Below are positions 1 to 8,522 of a stretch of DNA of 11,246 nt, in pieces. Both the position numbers and the translations under genes were made by a program. The notes under the pieces are model-generated. The model did no database searches, had not been told where the DNA came from, and worked only from the letters and a program-made list of their open reading frames with translations. Origin of the DNA: Opitutus sp. GAS368 (lineage in GTDB: Bacteria; Verrucomicrobiota; Verrucomicrobiia; Opitutales; Opitutaceae). The stretch lies in NCBI GenBank assembly GCA_945861235.1, contig CAMATV010000067.1, positions 1-11,246 on the forward strand. Direction: 5' to 3'. Every line of letters begins with the position of its first letter. Within the stretch, counting starts at the first letter, position 1.

Positions 1-1071
1 CTGGGGCACGTAGTCGAGCACGTAAGTGCTGATGCTGACCAGCCACGCGGTGTGCGCGAGCACCACCACCATCGCGAGACCGAACACACCGGCGCTCGTC
101 GACGCCCCCGCGATGAACGGCGCCAGTGGCACCAGCACCGCGCTGCCCAGCATCACGCGCAGCCGCACCGTCCGCGGAGCCTGCCCGCGCCGGATCAACG
201 CCCCGGCCACGATGCCACTGACAAAGAACCCGACATCCGCCGCCACGAAGATCAGCCACATGCTCGCCAGCTCGCCCTGGGTGAAGTGGCGCTCCGTATG
301 CAGGTACTTCGGCATCCAGAACTGGAAGAAGTACCAGACCGGATCGGTCAGGAGCCGCGCCACCATCAACGCCCAGATTCCCGGGTTGGTGAGAATCGCC
401 CGCCAGCGAAACCACTCGCTCAACGGCTGCGCTGGCGCCGCGACCGCTTCGGCGTGGCGGGCGGCCAGGATCGTCTCCCGTTCCTCCTCCGTCAGGCACG
501 CAAGCTCCCCCGGCTCGCGGTACCAGAGGTACCAGGCTCCCGCCAACAGCAGCCCGAGAACGCCTGTGACGACGAAGGCGCTGCGCCAGCCGAACTGCGC
601 CGCCACCCCCACCACGAGCAGCGGCGCGAGCGTCGCCCCGATCGCGGCTCCGGAGCCATACAGCCCCACCGCGAGTCCGCGATCCTTTGGCGGAAACCAC
701 TCCGCCACGATCTTCGGCGAAGCGGTGTAGCCACCGGCCTCGCCCAGGCCCAGGAGGAACCGGCAGGCGCCCAACGTCAGCACGGAGTTCGCCAGGCCGG
801 TCGCCATCTGCGCCAGCGACCAGAAGCCGGCAAACAGGGCGAGTCCCAACCGCGCGCCCAAGGCATCGACCAGCCGTCCTGACACCAGATACGACACCGT
901 GTACGCCGCGAGGAAGAGGCTGACGATGTTGCCATACTGCTGATCGCTGAGTTCCAGGTCCGCCTGAATGGTCGGCACCAGAATCGACAGCGTCTGCCGG
1001 TCGACATAGTTGATGACCGACAGGAGGAAGAGCACGCCGGCGATCCACCAGCGTACGTTGCGGATCTTCAT
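1..1071 (-). CDS. MFS transporter, hexuronate-type anion:cation symporter (ACS) family, 3' end beyond window
   Basis: Inner-membrane carrier; the window holds the first 357 codons and the frame is open to the left edge. Family marks are visible: NYVDRQTLS at residues 21-29 at the end of TM1, MFS motif A as GRLVDALGARLG at 65-76, RFLLGLGEAGGY at 104-115 in TM4, and TDPVWYFFQFWMPKYL at 242-257 in TM7. The NYxDR and TDPVW..FWxPKYL patterns are those of ExuT-like hexuronate and aldarate symporters, about 430 residues long with 12 TM segments, so roughly nine segments are present. The chosen ATG overlaps the TGA of the upstream FAD oxidoreductase (ATGA), which implies translational coupling. A second in-frame ATG lies two codons upstream at 1077. 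As last visible gene of the operon it probably imports the uronate-like product made by the secreted enzymes. The family is sure; the substrate is inferred and could be another organic anion. Confidence 0.9.
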   Translation of the reverse strand, partial: MKIRNVRWWIAGVLFLLSVINYVDRQTLSILVPTIQADLELSDQQYGNIVSLFLAAYTVSYLVSGRLVDALGARLGLALFAGFWSLAQMATGLANSVLTLGACRFLLGLGEAGGYTASPKIVAEWFPPKDRGLAVGLYGSGAAIGATLAPLLVVGVAAQFGWRSAFVVTGVLGLLLAGAWYLWYREPGELACLTEEERETILAARHAEAVAAPAQPLSEWFRWRAILTNPGIWALMVARLLTDPVWYFFQFWMPKYLHTERHFTQGELASMWLIFVAADVGFFVSGIVAGALIRRGQAPRTVRLRVMLGSAVLVPLAPFIAGASTSAGVFGLAMVVVLAHTAWLVSISTYVLDYVPQ

Positions 1072-2477
1072 TCCCATACCAGTTTCTGCCCGTGGAGGTC
1101 GCCGAGGATCTCTTCCGGCGCCCGGCGGCCAAGCAGGCCCACTCCACGGCGGGCCAACTCGGCGTTGAGGGTTGGACCGGCCAGCGCGGCGAGCGTCATC
1201 CCGTCGGCCGCCGTCATGGCGGCCGCCAGGCCCGCGGCCTGGCCCATGCCCAGGCACGTACCCGTGACCCGGTAGGAGGCATGCGCTTCGTGCGAGCCCG
1301 AGATGCAACGACCGGCGACCAGCAATCCTTCGAGTCCGATCGGCAACAGGCACCGGTACGGAATCTCGTAGGGCGGGGTGGCCACGATGCGCGATGAACG
1401 GACCGAAGCGGTCGGGTCCATTTCATGCACGTCGACCGGGAAGGTCCCGAAGGTCACCGCATCCTCGAAGCGGCGGCCACCGCGGATGTCGTCGATCGTG
1501 AGGCAATGGTGGCCGCGCACGCGCCGGGCTTCGCGCACGCCGATGGCCGCGGCGGTTTGCGTGAGGCGGAGCCCGCCGAGATGCGGCGTCGCTTTCAGCA
1601 GTCTCACCAACTCGTGGGCCTGGCGCCGCGCCTCCACCGTCGCGCGGGTGAGGGCACGCACATCGGTCGCACCGACTCCGTAGACGTGGGTCGCCTGCAC
1701 GGCGGCCGTGTCCGGCCGCGGCAGGTGGATGATCCACGGGACGTTCTTCGCCCGACCGAAGGGCAGTTCCGCCCCTCCGACTCGCGCCCGGGCCTCCTGC
1801 AGCCGATCGAAGAGCGGCTCCGAACTCCGCTGCTCCGGGTAGTCGCCGATTCCTTCCACCTCGAACATCAGGGTCATCGGCTGCGCCCGCCCATCCCCGG
1901 CGCGCCCCACCTCGAAGGGCACGCCCGCCCGCGCGGCCACGTCGCCATCGCCGCTGCAGTCGATCACGATCTTCGCCAGAATCGCCTCGCGGCCCGACTT
2001 GCTCTCGACCACGACCCCGCGTATCCGGCCGGCTTCGACGATCGCGTCGACACAGGTGGTGTAGTACCACCACTCGGCGCGTGCCTCCGTGAACATCTCC
2101 TCCAGCACGAGCTTCATCGCTTCCGTGTCGAAGGTGTGTGTCCAGTTCCATTTCCGCCAGGCTTGCGCCGCGATCAGCCGGTCGATCAGCGCCTGCACGA
2201 TCCACCCCTTGCCGAAGGCGTCGAACAGCGGGTTGAGCAACCCGGCCGTCCACACGCCGCCGAGCATGCCATGCCGTTCGAGGCAGAGCGTCCGGGCCCC
2301 GCTCTGCGCCGCCGCCAGTGTCGCCGCCACGCCCGCCGGCCCGCCACCGACCACCAGCACATCGACGTCCGCCACCACCGGCGTCCGGCGGGGCGCTTCG
2401 AGCACGGCCGCGTTGCCGGCGGCGACTTGGATGGGATGTGCCGGAGAGCTCCGGGCCGTTTCTTGAGTTTGGTTCAT
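1068..2477 (-). CDS. FAD-dependent oxidoreductase (FAD_oxidored family)
   Basis: Predicted flavoprotein of 469 residues. A Rossmann beta-alpha-beta fold starts at DVDVLVVGGGPAG (37-49, GxGxxG-type loop at 44-49) and ends at the acidic E67 that should bind the adenine ribose. Further family blocks are MLGGVWTAGLLNPLFD (71-86), DCSGDGDVAARAG (173-185), IGVREARRVRG (312-322), YEIPYRCLLP (370-379), GLLVAGRCIS (384-393) and MGQAAGLAAA (411-420). These match the PF12831-type FAD_oxidored family, whose members are often annotated loosely and whose substrates are mostly unknown. No signal peptide is visible: the first 35 residues are polar and Ala/Pro-rich, so it is likely cytoplasmic. GAAGG lies about 9 bases before the ATG. 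It starts 34 bp after the five-bladed propeller gene and shares ATGA with the MFS gene, so it probably oxidises the sugar or uronate that the carrier brings in; that role is inference. Confidence 0.88.
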   Translation of the reverse strand: MNQTQETARSSPAHPIQVAAGNAAVLEAPRRTPVVADVDVLVVGGGPAGVAATLAAAQSGARTLCLERHGMLGGVWTAGLLNPLFDAFGKGWIVQALIDRLIAAQAWRKWNWTHTFDTEAMKLVLEEMFTEARAEWWYYTTCVDAIVEAGRIRGVVVESKSGREAILAKIVIDCSGDGDVAARAGVPFEVGRAGDGRAQPMTLMFEVEGIGDYPEQRSSEPLFDRLQEARARVGGAELPFGRAKNVPWIIHLPRPDTAAVQATHVYGVGATDVRALTRATVEARRQAHELVRLLKATPHLGGLRLTQTAAAIGVREARRVRGHHCLTIDDIRGGRRFEDAVTFGTFPVDVHEMDPTASVRSSRIVATPPYEIPYRCLLPIGLEGLLVAGRCISGSHEAHASYRVTGTCLGMGQAAGLAAAMTAADGMTLAALAGPTLNAELARRGVGLLGRRAPEEILGDLHGQKLVWE

Positions 2478-2511
2478 GGTTCAGCGCCTTCGTTCCTGCC
2501 GGTACCGCCGG

Positions 2512-4155
2512 TCATTCGATGGTATAGCTGTAGAGATCGCCCTTCGTGAGATGGAACCGCAGGCGAACGGGATTGCCCCTCGGAAAATAGTCCCGGCCCC
2601 GCCACCGCACCGGCTGCCGGACCGCCGCCCCGCGCAGGGGAACACAGTCCACCGGCCCGTACCCGGGCAGCGCCCGGCCGTTCGCGTCCGCCACGCTCAC
2701 GAGCAACTGCCCCTTCGCCACATCGGCGTTGACGACCAGCGTTTCCCCCGCCGCTTCGAAGGGCACCGTCTCCACCAGCCCCTCCCGCTCCCCGGCGTGC
2801 AGCGAGGCCAGCCCATCGCGCCGCCAGACCGCTCGCGCGATGGTGTTCTTCTGTTCCGGGCTGCGACTCGCGTGGGCGCGGGTCGCGGCCGAATAGTAGA
2901 ACCACATCTCATCCCCGACGATGACCGGCGTGTTGCTCACGCCGAGGATCATGCCGGCATCGTACTCCTTTGGACCCACGGGGATGACCGGAGATCGATC
3001 GGCGAACCGCTGCCATTTGCGCCCGTCCCGGCTGTGCACGAGCACCACGTCGATCACCCCGTCCTGGCCCGGCCGGGCCCGGCCGCCGACCAGGGGCTCG
3101 CCGCGGCAGAGAAAGCGCGTCGCCAGTCCCAGCCATTGGTTCGCATAGGCGAACGCCGACATGTTGTAGAACTCGGCATGGGTGCCCCGCTCCAACTTCC
3201 TCGCCTCCGCATGATCGAGTTCATCCGTAGCCAGCACCAACTCGGGTCGCGACCACGATTGCAGGTCCCGGCTCGTCGCGAGGAAGATCTGCCGGCCGAT
3301 GGACCGGGGATCCTGGCTGTTCTTGTGGAACGTCAGGAACTCACCGGTGGCAGGATCTTCAGCCAGCGTGATCGTATCCATGCCCAGCAACGCCGGTTCC
3401 GGATACAGGCTCCACTTGAGCCCATCCGCGGAATAGGCGGCGGCATAGGCGTGACTCCGCCGGTACCAGGCGGGAGATCCGAATTTCGCCGCCAATCGAG
3501 CCATGACTTCCCGCGGGTATCCACCCTTCGAACCGATGGCCTTGTAGCGTCTTGCCGGATCCGGTTCGTGCCGATCGAGCACGAAACTCGGACTGTGGAA
3601 ATCGAACAGCCCGACGATGTTCGTGGCGCCGGCCTGGCCGAGGTCGGGCTTTTCCCAGTGGATGCCGTCCCGCGAGGTCGCGTAGAGCGTCTGGGTGCCG
3701 CAGTTGTACCACATGCGGAAGGAGCCCGTGCGCTCGTCGCGCAGGACCGTGCCGTAGATGCTCGCATAGGAAAGCCTGACGCCGTCCCAGACGACATGCT
3801 CCCAGGGGCGATCCCCTTCCAGGACGGGCCCGGGCAGTTTGCGGGCCGCGTGCGCCATCGGCCGCACGCCGGTTTGCTGCGCGATCGTCAGGTCGTCGAC
3901 CAGCAGTTGCCTTTCGCCCCGGTTGAGAAACCGAACGCGATTTCCGTCCGCCGGCCCAACCGCCGCTTGGCCAAGGGCGGCCACCGGCGAACCCGCGGCA
4001 AAGCAGCAGCCCAGGCCCAGCTTGGCGCCCCGCTGCAGGAACGTGCGGCGCCGGATGCGTGACGCGGAGCTCGCTGCCATCCCGTCGGCGCGAGATGCGC
4101 GCTCTCCGGAGGAAGTTGAGCCGGTGCCAACCGTTTGGGCGACGATCGGTTCCAT
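2512..4155 (-). CDS. Secreted five-bladed beta-propeller glycosidase-like protein (GH32/GH43-type fold)
   Basis: Predicted exported protein of 547 residues from the ATG at 4155, two bases after the stop of the BNR_4 gene. The N-terminus carries a Tat-like signal: RRRTFLQ at 35-41, then a hydrophobic stretch GLGCCFAAG and a likely cleavage region near 60. A later ATG at 4080 (522 residues) would leave a shorter, more usual n-region and is a real alternative; the frame is also open upstream to a TTG at 4212, rejected because it overlaps the previous gene by 55 bases. Four blade motifs of the form S-x-D-x(3)-W recur: SRDGIHW (161-167), SADGLKW (242-248), SRDLQSW (295-301) and SRDGRKW (375-381). 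RQLLVDD (82-88) at the start and the C-terminal beta-domain (VNADV, VDCVPL, VRWRGR, VRLRFHL, LYSY) are typical of glycosidase-like proteins of Planctomycetota and Verrucomicrobiota. Fold is well supported; enzymatic activity and substrate are unknown. Confidence 0.82.
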   Translation of the reverse strand: MEPIVAQTVGTGSTSSGERASRADGMAASSASRIRRRTFLQRGAKLGLGCCFAAGSPVAALGQAAVGPADGNRVRFLNRGERQLLVDDLTIAQQTGVRPMAHAARKLPGPVLEGDRPWEHVVWDGVRLSYASIYGTVLRDERTGSFRMWYNCGTQTLYATSRDGIHWEKPDLGQAGATNIVGLFDFHSPSFVLDRHEPDPARRYKAIGSKGGYPREVMARLAAKFGSPAWYRRSHAYAAAYSADGLKWSLYPEPALLGMDTITLAEDPATGEFLTFHKNSQDPRSIGRQIFLATSRDLQSWSRPELVLATDELDHAEARKLERGTHAEFYNMSAFAYANQWLGLATRFLCRGEPLVGGRARPGQDGVIDVVLVHSRDGRKWQRFADRSPVIPVGPKEYDAGMILGVSNTPVIVGDEMWFYYSAATRAHASRSPEQKNTIARAVWRRDGLASLHAGEREGLVETVPFEAAGETLVVNADVAKGQLLVSVADANGRALPGYGPVDCVPLRGAAVRQPVRWRGRDYFPRGNPVRLRFHLTKGDLYSYTIE

Positions 4156-4157
4156 TT

Positions 4158-5615
4158 TCAGCGGGCGGCCCGGCTCAACTCCACCACCTGGAGCATCGCG
4201 GCTTCGGGCCAAGGCGGGGCGCGCGGCTGGTCACGGTGGAAATCCAGCGTCTCCCAGCGCAGCAGTTGCACCGGGTCGTGGGTGCTCGCGGCGAGGTTGG
4301 GCAGGAATCGGGCGGCGTTGGGCCCGTCGCGCAAATCCTCCGCCCAGCGCACCTCCAGGCCGGGAAAGGTCGAGCGCACCCGGGTCAACGTCGCCGGCAG
4401 GCCGCTGTCGCGCGCCGGCCCCACCGTCGTGAACGCCATCGTCGCCGGATCGATTTCCCACACGCCGGAACCGTATTTCACATGCTGCACCGGGATCACG
4501 AACTGCCCGCCCGCGGGCACCACGTGGCCGTGGCGCAGCTCGAAGGTGATGCTGCCGCCCCTGCCAAAATCCCAGCGGTGCTCCCAGCGCGAGGCCTGAT
4601 ACCGGCGCCACACGCCGTTCTCGAAACGCGCGAGATACATCTGCGTGTTCCCGGCCGCATCGTACTTGTGGTACGCAATCACCACTTGGTTTCTGGCGTC
4701 GAAGCCCACGCGTCCCGAGCTGTTGATGATGCCGCCCTTGACCGGCACCGGATCCACGATCGTGCCCGCCGAACGCAGCGTGATCGGCAACCCGAGCGGC
4801 CGACCGTCGATCGTCTCCCAGTGAACCAAGTCGCGGCTCCGCGCGTAACTCAGATCGTGGTTCGTTGCGGCGTCGCCGGAATCCCGCCAGACCCAGGAGA
4901 GATGGTAGTACCCGTCGGGCCCGCGGAACGGCGGCAGCGGGTACGCGTTCATCCGGCCCTCTCCGCTGAGGATCGGGCCGGACACCAGGGGCCGCCAGGA
5001 ACGGCTGCCTTCGTCGTACACGTTGTACAGCGTGTCGCCCCGCCCCGACCGGCCTTCGCGGTAAGTGAAGACGAGTTCCCCCTGCGGCCCGTTCAAGAAC
5101 ACCGGATACGTCACCCGCTGTTCCTCCCGCCCCGTCATCCGGTGCACCGCCTCCAACGAGTCGACGTCGAGCGGCCGGGTGGCGCGGAAGTAGATCAACG
5201 GCACATTGTGCATGTTGCCGCTCAGGTGCAGCCGGTCGCCGCGGTCCAGTCCGAGCATGAGCGCATTGTGCGAATCCCACTCGACGTGGCTCGGCAGCTT
5301 CTTGAACCGCCACGCGGTCTGTCCCAGCCGCCGCTGCGCGACCGTCATCTGCCGCTGCGCATCGTAGAACGCGACGAATTGCGTCTCGCCCCGCGTCAGC
5401 AGCGCGAAATTGACCGTATGCCCGGACCAGGCCGGCGCGAGGTCGATCGCACGATGGTTTCCGGGCGCGGCGGCCCCGGTGGCGGCGAGCACCTGGCCAA
5501 GCACCAGCCCCGCGAACAGCATCCCTTCCCGGCGGCAATGGAATGAGCGATTACGGAGAAAGCGACGGCGACCCGTGCCGGGAGGAGCGGAGTGCGGCGA
5601 AAGCGGCTCATTCAT
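4158..5615 (-). CDS. Secreted BNR_4-family protein, candidate PL24/PL25-like uronate polysaccharide lyase
   Basis: Predicted exported enzyme of 485 residues. The n-region is long and basic with a twin-arginine run (RRRFLRN, 16-22), followed by the hydrophobic MLFAGLVLGQVLAATGAAA (32-50); an ATG at 5522 starts directly at this segment and could be the true start (454 residues). The core shows the BNR_4 signature: WDSHN (113-117), GNMHNVPLIYFR (133-144), TYPVFLNGPQGELVFTYREG (169-188), NAYPLPPF (223-230), YHLSWVWRDS (237-246) and NHDLSYARSRDLVHWE (252-267). This family of seven-bladed propellers includes ulvan lyases PL24 and PL25 and the rhamnose-glucuronate-cleaving PL27/GH145 group. H116 and H136 are 20 residues apart, as I recall for the active-site histidines of PL25, and Y185 and R186 follow in a suitable place. 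The family call is firm; lyase activity is inferred. It lies 53 bp after the TonB receptor and 2 bp before the next gene, so it is likely co-translated. Confidence 0.82.
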   Translation of the reverse strand: MNEPLSPHSAPPGTGRRRFLRNRSFHCRREGMLFAGLVLGQVLAATGAAAPGNHRAIDLAPAWSGHTVNFALLTRGETQFVAFYDAQRQMTVAQRRLGQTAWRFKKLPSHVEWDSHNALMLGLDRGDRLHLSGNMHNVPLIYFRATRPLDVDSLEAVHRMTGREEQRVTYPVFLNGPQGELVFTYREGRSGRGDTLYNVYDEGSRSWRPLVSGPILSGEGRMNAYPLPPFRGPDGYYHLSWVWRDSGDAATNHDLSYARSRDLVHWETIDGRPLGLPITLRSAGTIVDPVPVKGGIINSSGRVGFDARNQVVIAYHKYDAAGNTQMYLARFENGVWRRYQASRWEHRWDFGRGGSITFELRHGHVVPAGGQFVIPVQHVKYGSGVWEIDPATMAFTTVGPARDSGLPATLTRVRSTFPGLEVRWAEDLRDGPNAARFLPNLAASTHDPVQLLRWETLDFHRDQPRAPPWPEAAMLQVVELSRAAR

Positions 5616-5668
5616 ATAGGATGTTTCGTGGAGCAAGGGGCGTGAGGAGCCTGGTCGGAGGTGTTCTG

Positions 5669-8464
5669 TCAGAAGCGCACGCCGCTCGTGAGCGTGGCCG
5701 AGGCGCCTTCGATCCACCGCGCCTTGAGCGGCAGCCCGTTGGTGGTGCTCCGGGAGAGAATTTCGATCCGCCCGTCGTAATCGAGGGCGTTTTTCACCGC
5801 CAGGCTGGCGTACCCCTCGTAGCGACCGAACGGCCGCGAGTAGCTGGCCCCGACGCCGGCGATGGCGTAACCTTTCTCCACATACGCCTGGTCCCGGAGG
5901 GAGATCCCGTTCACCACCGGCGTGCCCACGATGGCGTCACCAAAGTAGCGCACATTGGCCGTGAGCCGCAGGCCCTTCAGCGCTCCCTGCGGGAAGCGAT
6001 ACGAGACCACGGCGCTGCCGGTGTATTTCCGCATGTTGAACTCCCTCACTCCCTCCTGGCTTTCCCGCCGTCGGACGAGCTCCTCGAGATCCGCGACCTC
6101 GGTGCGGATGGTATTGGCCTCGGACGTCACGAGATCGGGCTGCTGCAGCCAGGTCGCCTGGTGGGTGGCCACATAGTCGCGGAAGCCGCGGTGGTTGTTC
6201 GTTACCTTCGTGGAGTTTTGCGCGCCCACCACCTGGAGGCGCCAGTTTCGATTGGGATTGAAGGTCAGCGAGAGTTCGTAGCCGCGCGCGGTGGTGTCGG
6301 AAGTGTCGCGCGTGGTCGGAAACCCCGGCAATTCGAGCTCCCGGCGCCCCAGGGCCGACCAGATGCGGTTGATCTGGGCAACGCCATCCACGCCCGTCGA
6401 ATCCGTGGCGTTGACCCGGCCGCTTTCGTACTTGTTCAGCGACACCGCGAGGCGGCGTTGGAGCAGATTCAGCCTGACCCCATAGTCGCGGCCTTCGCCG
6501 GCCTCGGTTGGCAGGTTCCGGCCCAGGTGGTTTGTCGACGCGGAGGCACCCGCCTTGAAGTTCTCCGACGCGCTGTACGTAAGCGAAAGCCATTCGAACG
6601 GGTGCACCACCACGCCCTTGGTCACCGGCTTGAACTTGTTGGCGACATCGCGCGACACCGGCACGGTCCGCGCCAGCGGGTTGAGCCCGCGGGCGTCGGG
6701 CACCGGCTTGCCCGAGTAGGTTTCCGACTCGTCGGTGCGCAGGCCGAGCATGGTCACGACTCGTTCCTTCCAGAAATAGCTCTGCAGCGCGAAGGAGCGG
6801 GAGCGATTGATCGTGAGGCCCGTAGTCTGGGCGAGGGTGGGCATGGCCTCGGCGCGCACGCCGTCCTTCTCCAGCACGGTCCGGTAGTCGTAAGTTTTGA
6901 AGGAATACACGCCATTCGCGTAATCGAGATAGGAGCGATGAAAGATCCGGTTGGCACTGTTGGCGAGATTGGCGGAGAAACCCGGCAGCGGCGTCGTGTT
7001 CACCGTCTGCAGCCGCTCGAGCGCGGACCACTGCTCATTGCGTTCGTAGAGGCCAAAGAGGTTGTGCCGACCCAGCCACCGCCCCCACCGCGGGCCCAAC
7101 CGATCGAAATTGTACGTCCACGCCGCTTGCAGACGGACGACGTCGCGGGTGCCCAGCCGCGTATCGGTCCGGCCATCGTGCTGGACGAAGTACTTGCCCA
7201 CATTCGGATTGGGCTGGCCGTTGGGCAGGAGCTGATTGGGGTCGGCGCTCAGCGTGGCGCCCGTCACTTTGACCGGCCAGATGTTCAGTTCCTCCGCGTG
7301 AAAAGCGGCCAGCTCGACGAATAAGCTCATGCCCAACTGCTGCTGCAGATGAACCGCCCCCTGGTCCACCTCGCGCGGGGCAATCGCCTCCTTGCCCTTC
7401 ACGTTGCGATCGTAGGGATAGAGCGACTCCTCGAGCACCGGCACCGCCGTGCCGGTCGTCGACATTGTGCCGGCCCAATTCATCAACGGCAGACCGGGGA
7501 CATCCACAAGTAGGTTGCCGTTGTTCGCTGTGCCCGGCAGCACGCCGCCGGTGGAGTTCGGCCTGGTCGGCCGGCCCGCGGCGATCCAGGTCGCTACGTT
7601 CTGGGTGACGAGGTTGCCGTTGGGCACCAGGTCCACGCCTTCGATCCACTCGTAGTTGCCCCGCAAGGTCGTGCGGAAATTCCCCCGCTCGAACAGCCTC
7701 GCCGTGCCGGCAAGATAAATGCGCCGATCGCGGCGGTAGGTCGGCTGGATCGCCGTCGTGTTGTACTGCTGCAGCAGCACCGAACGCACCGCCAGCCGGC
7801 CGGGAATCACCACCCGGTTGAGATCGACCATGCCGCGGGCGCTGCCCCAGCTGCTGAACATCGTTTCGAAGTGCCCGCCATTCTTGAACCCGGCCATCTT
7901 CGTCGACGCGGTGAGCGTCCCGGCCGGATCGCCAACGCCCGCCAGCAGCGCGTTGGGCCCGCGCGCAGTCCCGAGACGTTCCAGTTTGTAACGGTCCATG
8001 TCGCTGTACTCCGGGAAGAACCCCACCATGACCGAGTTGACCGCCGACACACCGCGGATCAGCGGCTTGGCATAATCGAAATTCGCGTCGTTGTTCATCG
8101 TGTCGAACGTGACGTTGGGCATGAAATCGAAAGCATCGGTGACGTTGACTGCTCCGATGTCGTCGAGGAGTTCCTCGGTGAGGACCGTGACGGGCGCCGC
8201 CACGTCGCGTAGCGCGGTGTTCAGGCGCGTGCCCGAGAGATCGCGTTCGGCGGCGTAGCCGGTGTCGCGGGTGGCATCGACTTCAAACGGAGCCAGCACG
8301 ACGGGGGCTTCGGCGGCGGCCGGCTTGGGCCCGGCCGGCGCAGGCATCGTCTGGGCGGAGATCACAGGGGCGAGAACACAGGCCAACAGGAGGAGGTTGA
8401 CGCTCGGGGCGAAGATGCCTCCCGCGGAGGGAGCTACGGGCAAGGTCGGCAACGGGGATTTCAT
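5669..8464 (-). CDS. TonB-dependent outer-membrane receptor, Opitutaceae type
   Basis: Outer-membrane active transporter of 931 residues from the ATG at 8464. The signal peptide has a hydrophobic segment at 22-36 (VNLLLLACVLAPVIS) with probable cleavage after A37. A VVLAPFEV segment (55-62) lies where the TonB box is expected. The plug follows from about 75: GTRLNTALRDVAAPVTVLTEELLDD, then YAKPLIRGVSAVNSVMVGFF (131-150) and RGPNALLAGVGDPAGT (168-183), a hallmark of this receptor type. The rest is a beta barrel ending in the terminal Phe (SGVRF) needed for outer-membrane assembly. No CarboxypepD_reg domain precedes the plug and no SusD partner follows, which fits verrucomicrobial receptors rather than Bacteroidetes Sus pairs. 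The frame is also open to a GTG at 8512, which I reject because the signal peptide starts at the ATG. By context the ligand is a plant or algal oligosaccharide; an iron chelate is less likely next to glycan enzymes. Confidence 0.93.
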   Translation of the reverse strand: MKSPLPTLPVAPSAGGIFAPSVNLLLLACVLAPVISAQTMPAPAGPKPAAAEAPVVLAPFEVDATRDTGYAAERDLSGTRLNTALRDVAAPVTVLTEELLDDIGAVNVTDAFDFMPNVTFDTMNNDANFDYAKPLIRGVSAVNSVMVGFFPEYSDMDRYKLERLGTARGPNALLAGVGDPAGTLTASTKMAGFKNGGHFETMFSSWGSARGMVDLNRVVIPGRLAVRSVLLQQYNTTAIQPTYRRDRRIYLAGTARLFERGNFRTTLRGNYEWIEGVDLVPNGNLVTQNVATWIAAGRPTRPNSTGGVLPGTANNGNLLVDVPGLPLMNWAGTMSTTGTAVPVLEESLYPYDRNVKGKEAIAPREVDQGAVHLQQQLGMSLFVELAAFHAEELNIWPVKVTGATLSADPNQLLPNGQPNPNVGKYFVQHDGRTDTRLGTRDVVRLQAAWTYNFDRLGPRWGRWLGRHNLFGLYERNEQWSALERLQTVNTTPLPGFSANLANSANRIFHRSYLDYANGVYSFKTYDYRTVLEKDGVRAEAMPTLAQTTGLTINRSRSFALQSYFWKERVVTMLGLRTDESETYSGKPVPDARGLNPLARTVPVSRDVANKFKPVTKGVVVHPFEWLSLTYSASENFKAGASASTNHLGRNLPTEAGEGRDYGVRLNLLQRRLAVSLNKYESGRVNATDSTGVDGVAQINRIWSALGRRELELPGFPTTRDTSDTTARGYELSLTFNPNRNWRLQVVGAQNSTKVTNNHRGFRDYVATHQATWLQQPDLVTSEANTIRTEVADLEELVRRRESQEGVREFNMRKYTGSAVVSYRFPQGALKGLRLTANVRYFGDAIVGTPVVNGISLRDQAYVEKGYAIAGVGASYSRPFGRYEGYASLAVKNALDYDGRIEILSRSTTNGLPLKARWIEGASATLTSGVRF

Positions 8465-8522
8465 GGTGGCGAGAATCCCCGGCCAGCAGAGTTCACCGGG
8501 GGTCTTGCTCACCGTTGACCGA

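Noticed and set aside
26..923. Plus-strand open frames over the left 900 bases
   Set aside because: The minus strand gives a continuous MFS protein with all family motifs over the same bases; the plus-strand products are low-complexity.
1425..7324. A chain of long plus-strand open frames (1425-2549, 2476-4062, 4059-5546, 5543-7324), some joined by ATGA overlaps
   Set aside because: They are antisense shadows of well-supported minus-strand genes in GC-rich DNA. Their products are rich in Arg, Pro and His, have no recognisable domains, and the overlaps are chance.
8465..8512. GTG start at 8512 for the TonB receptor
   Set aside because: It adds 16 residues before a complete signal peptide that starts at the ATG at 8464, and there is no ribosome binding site before it.
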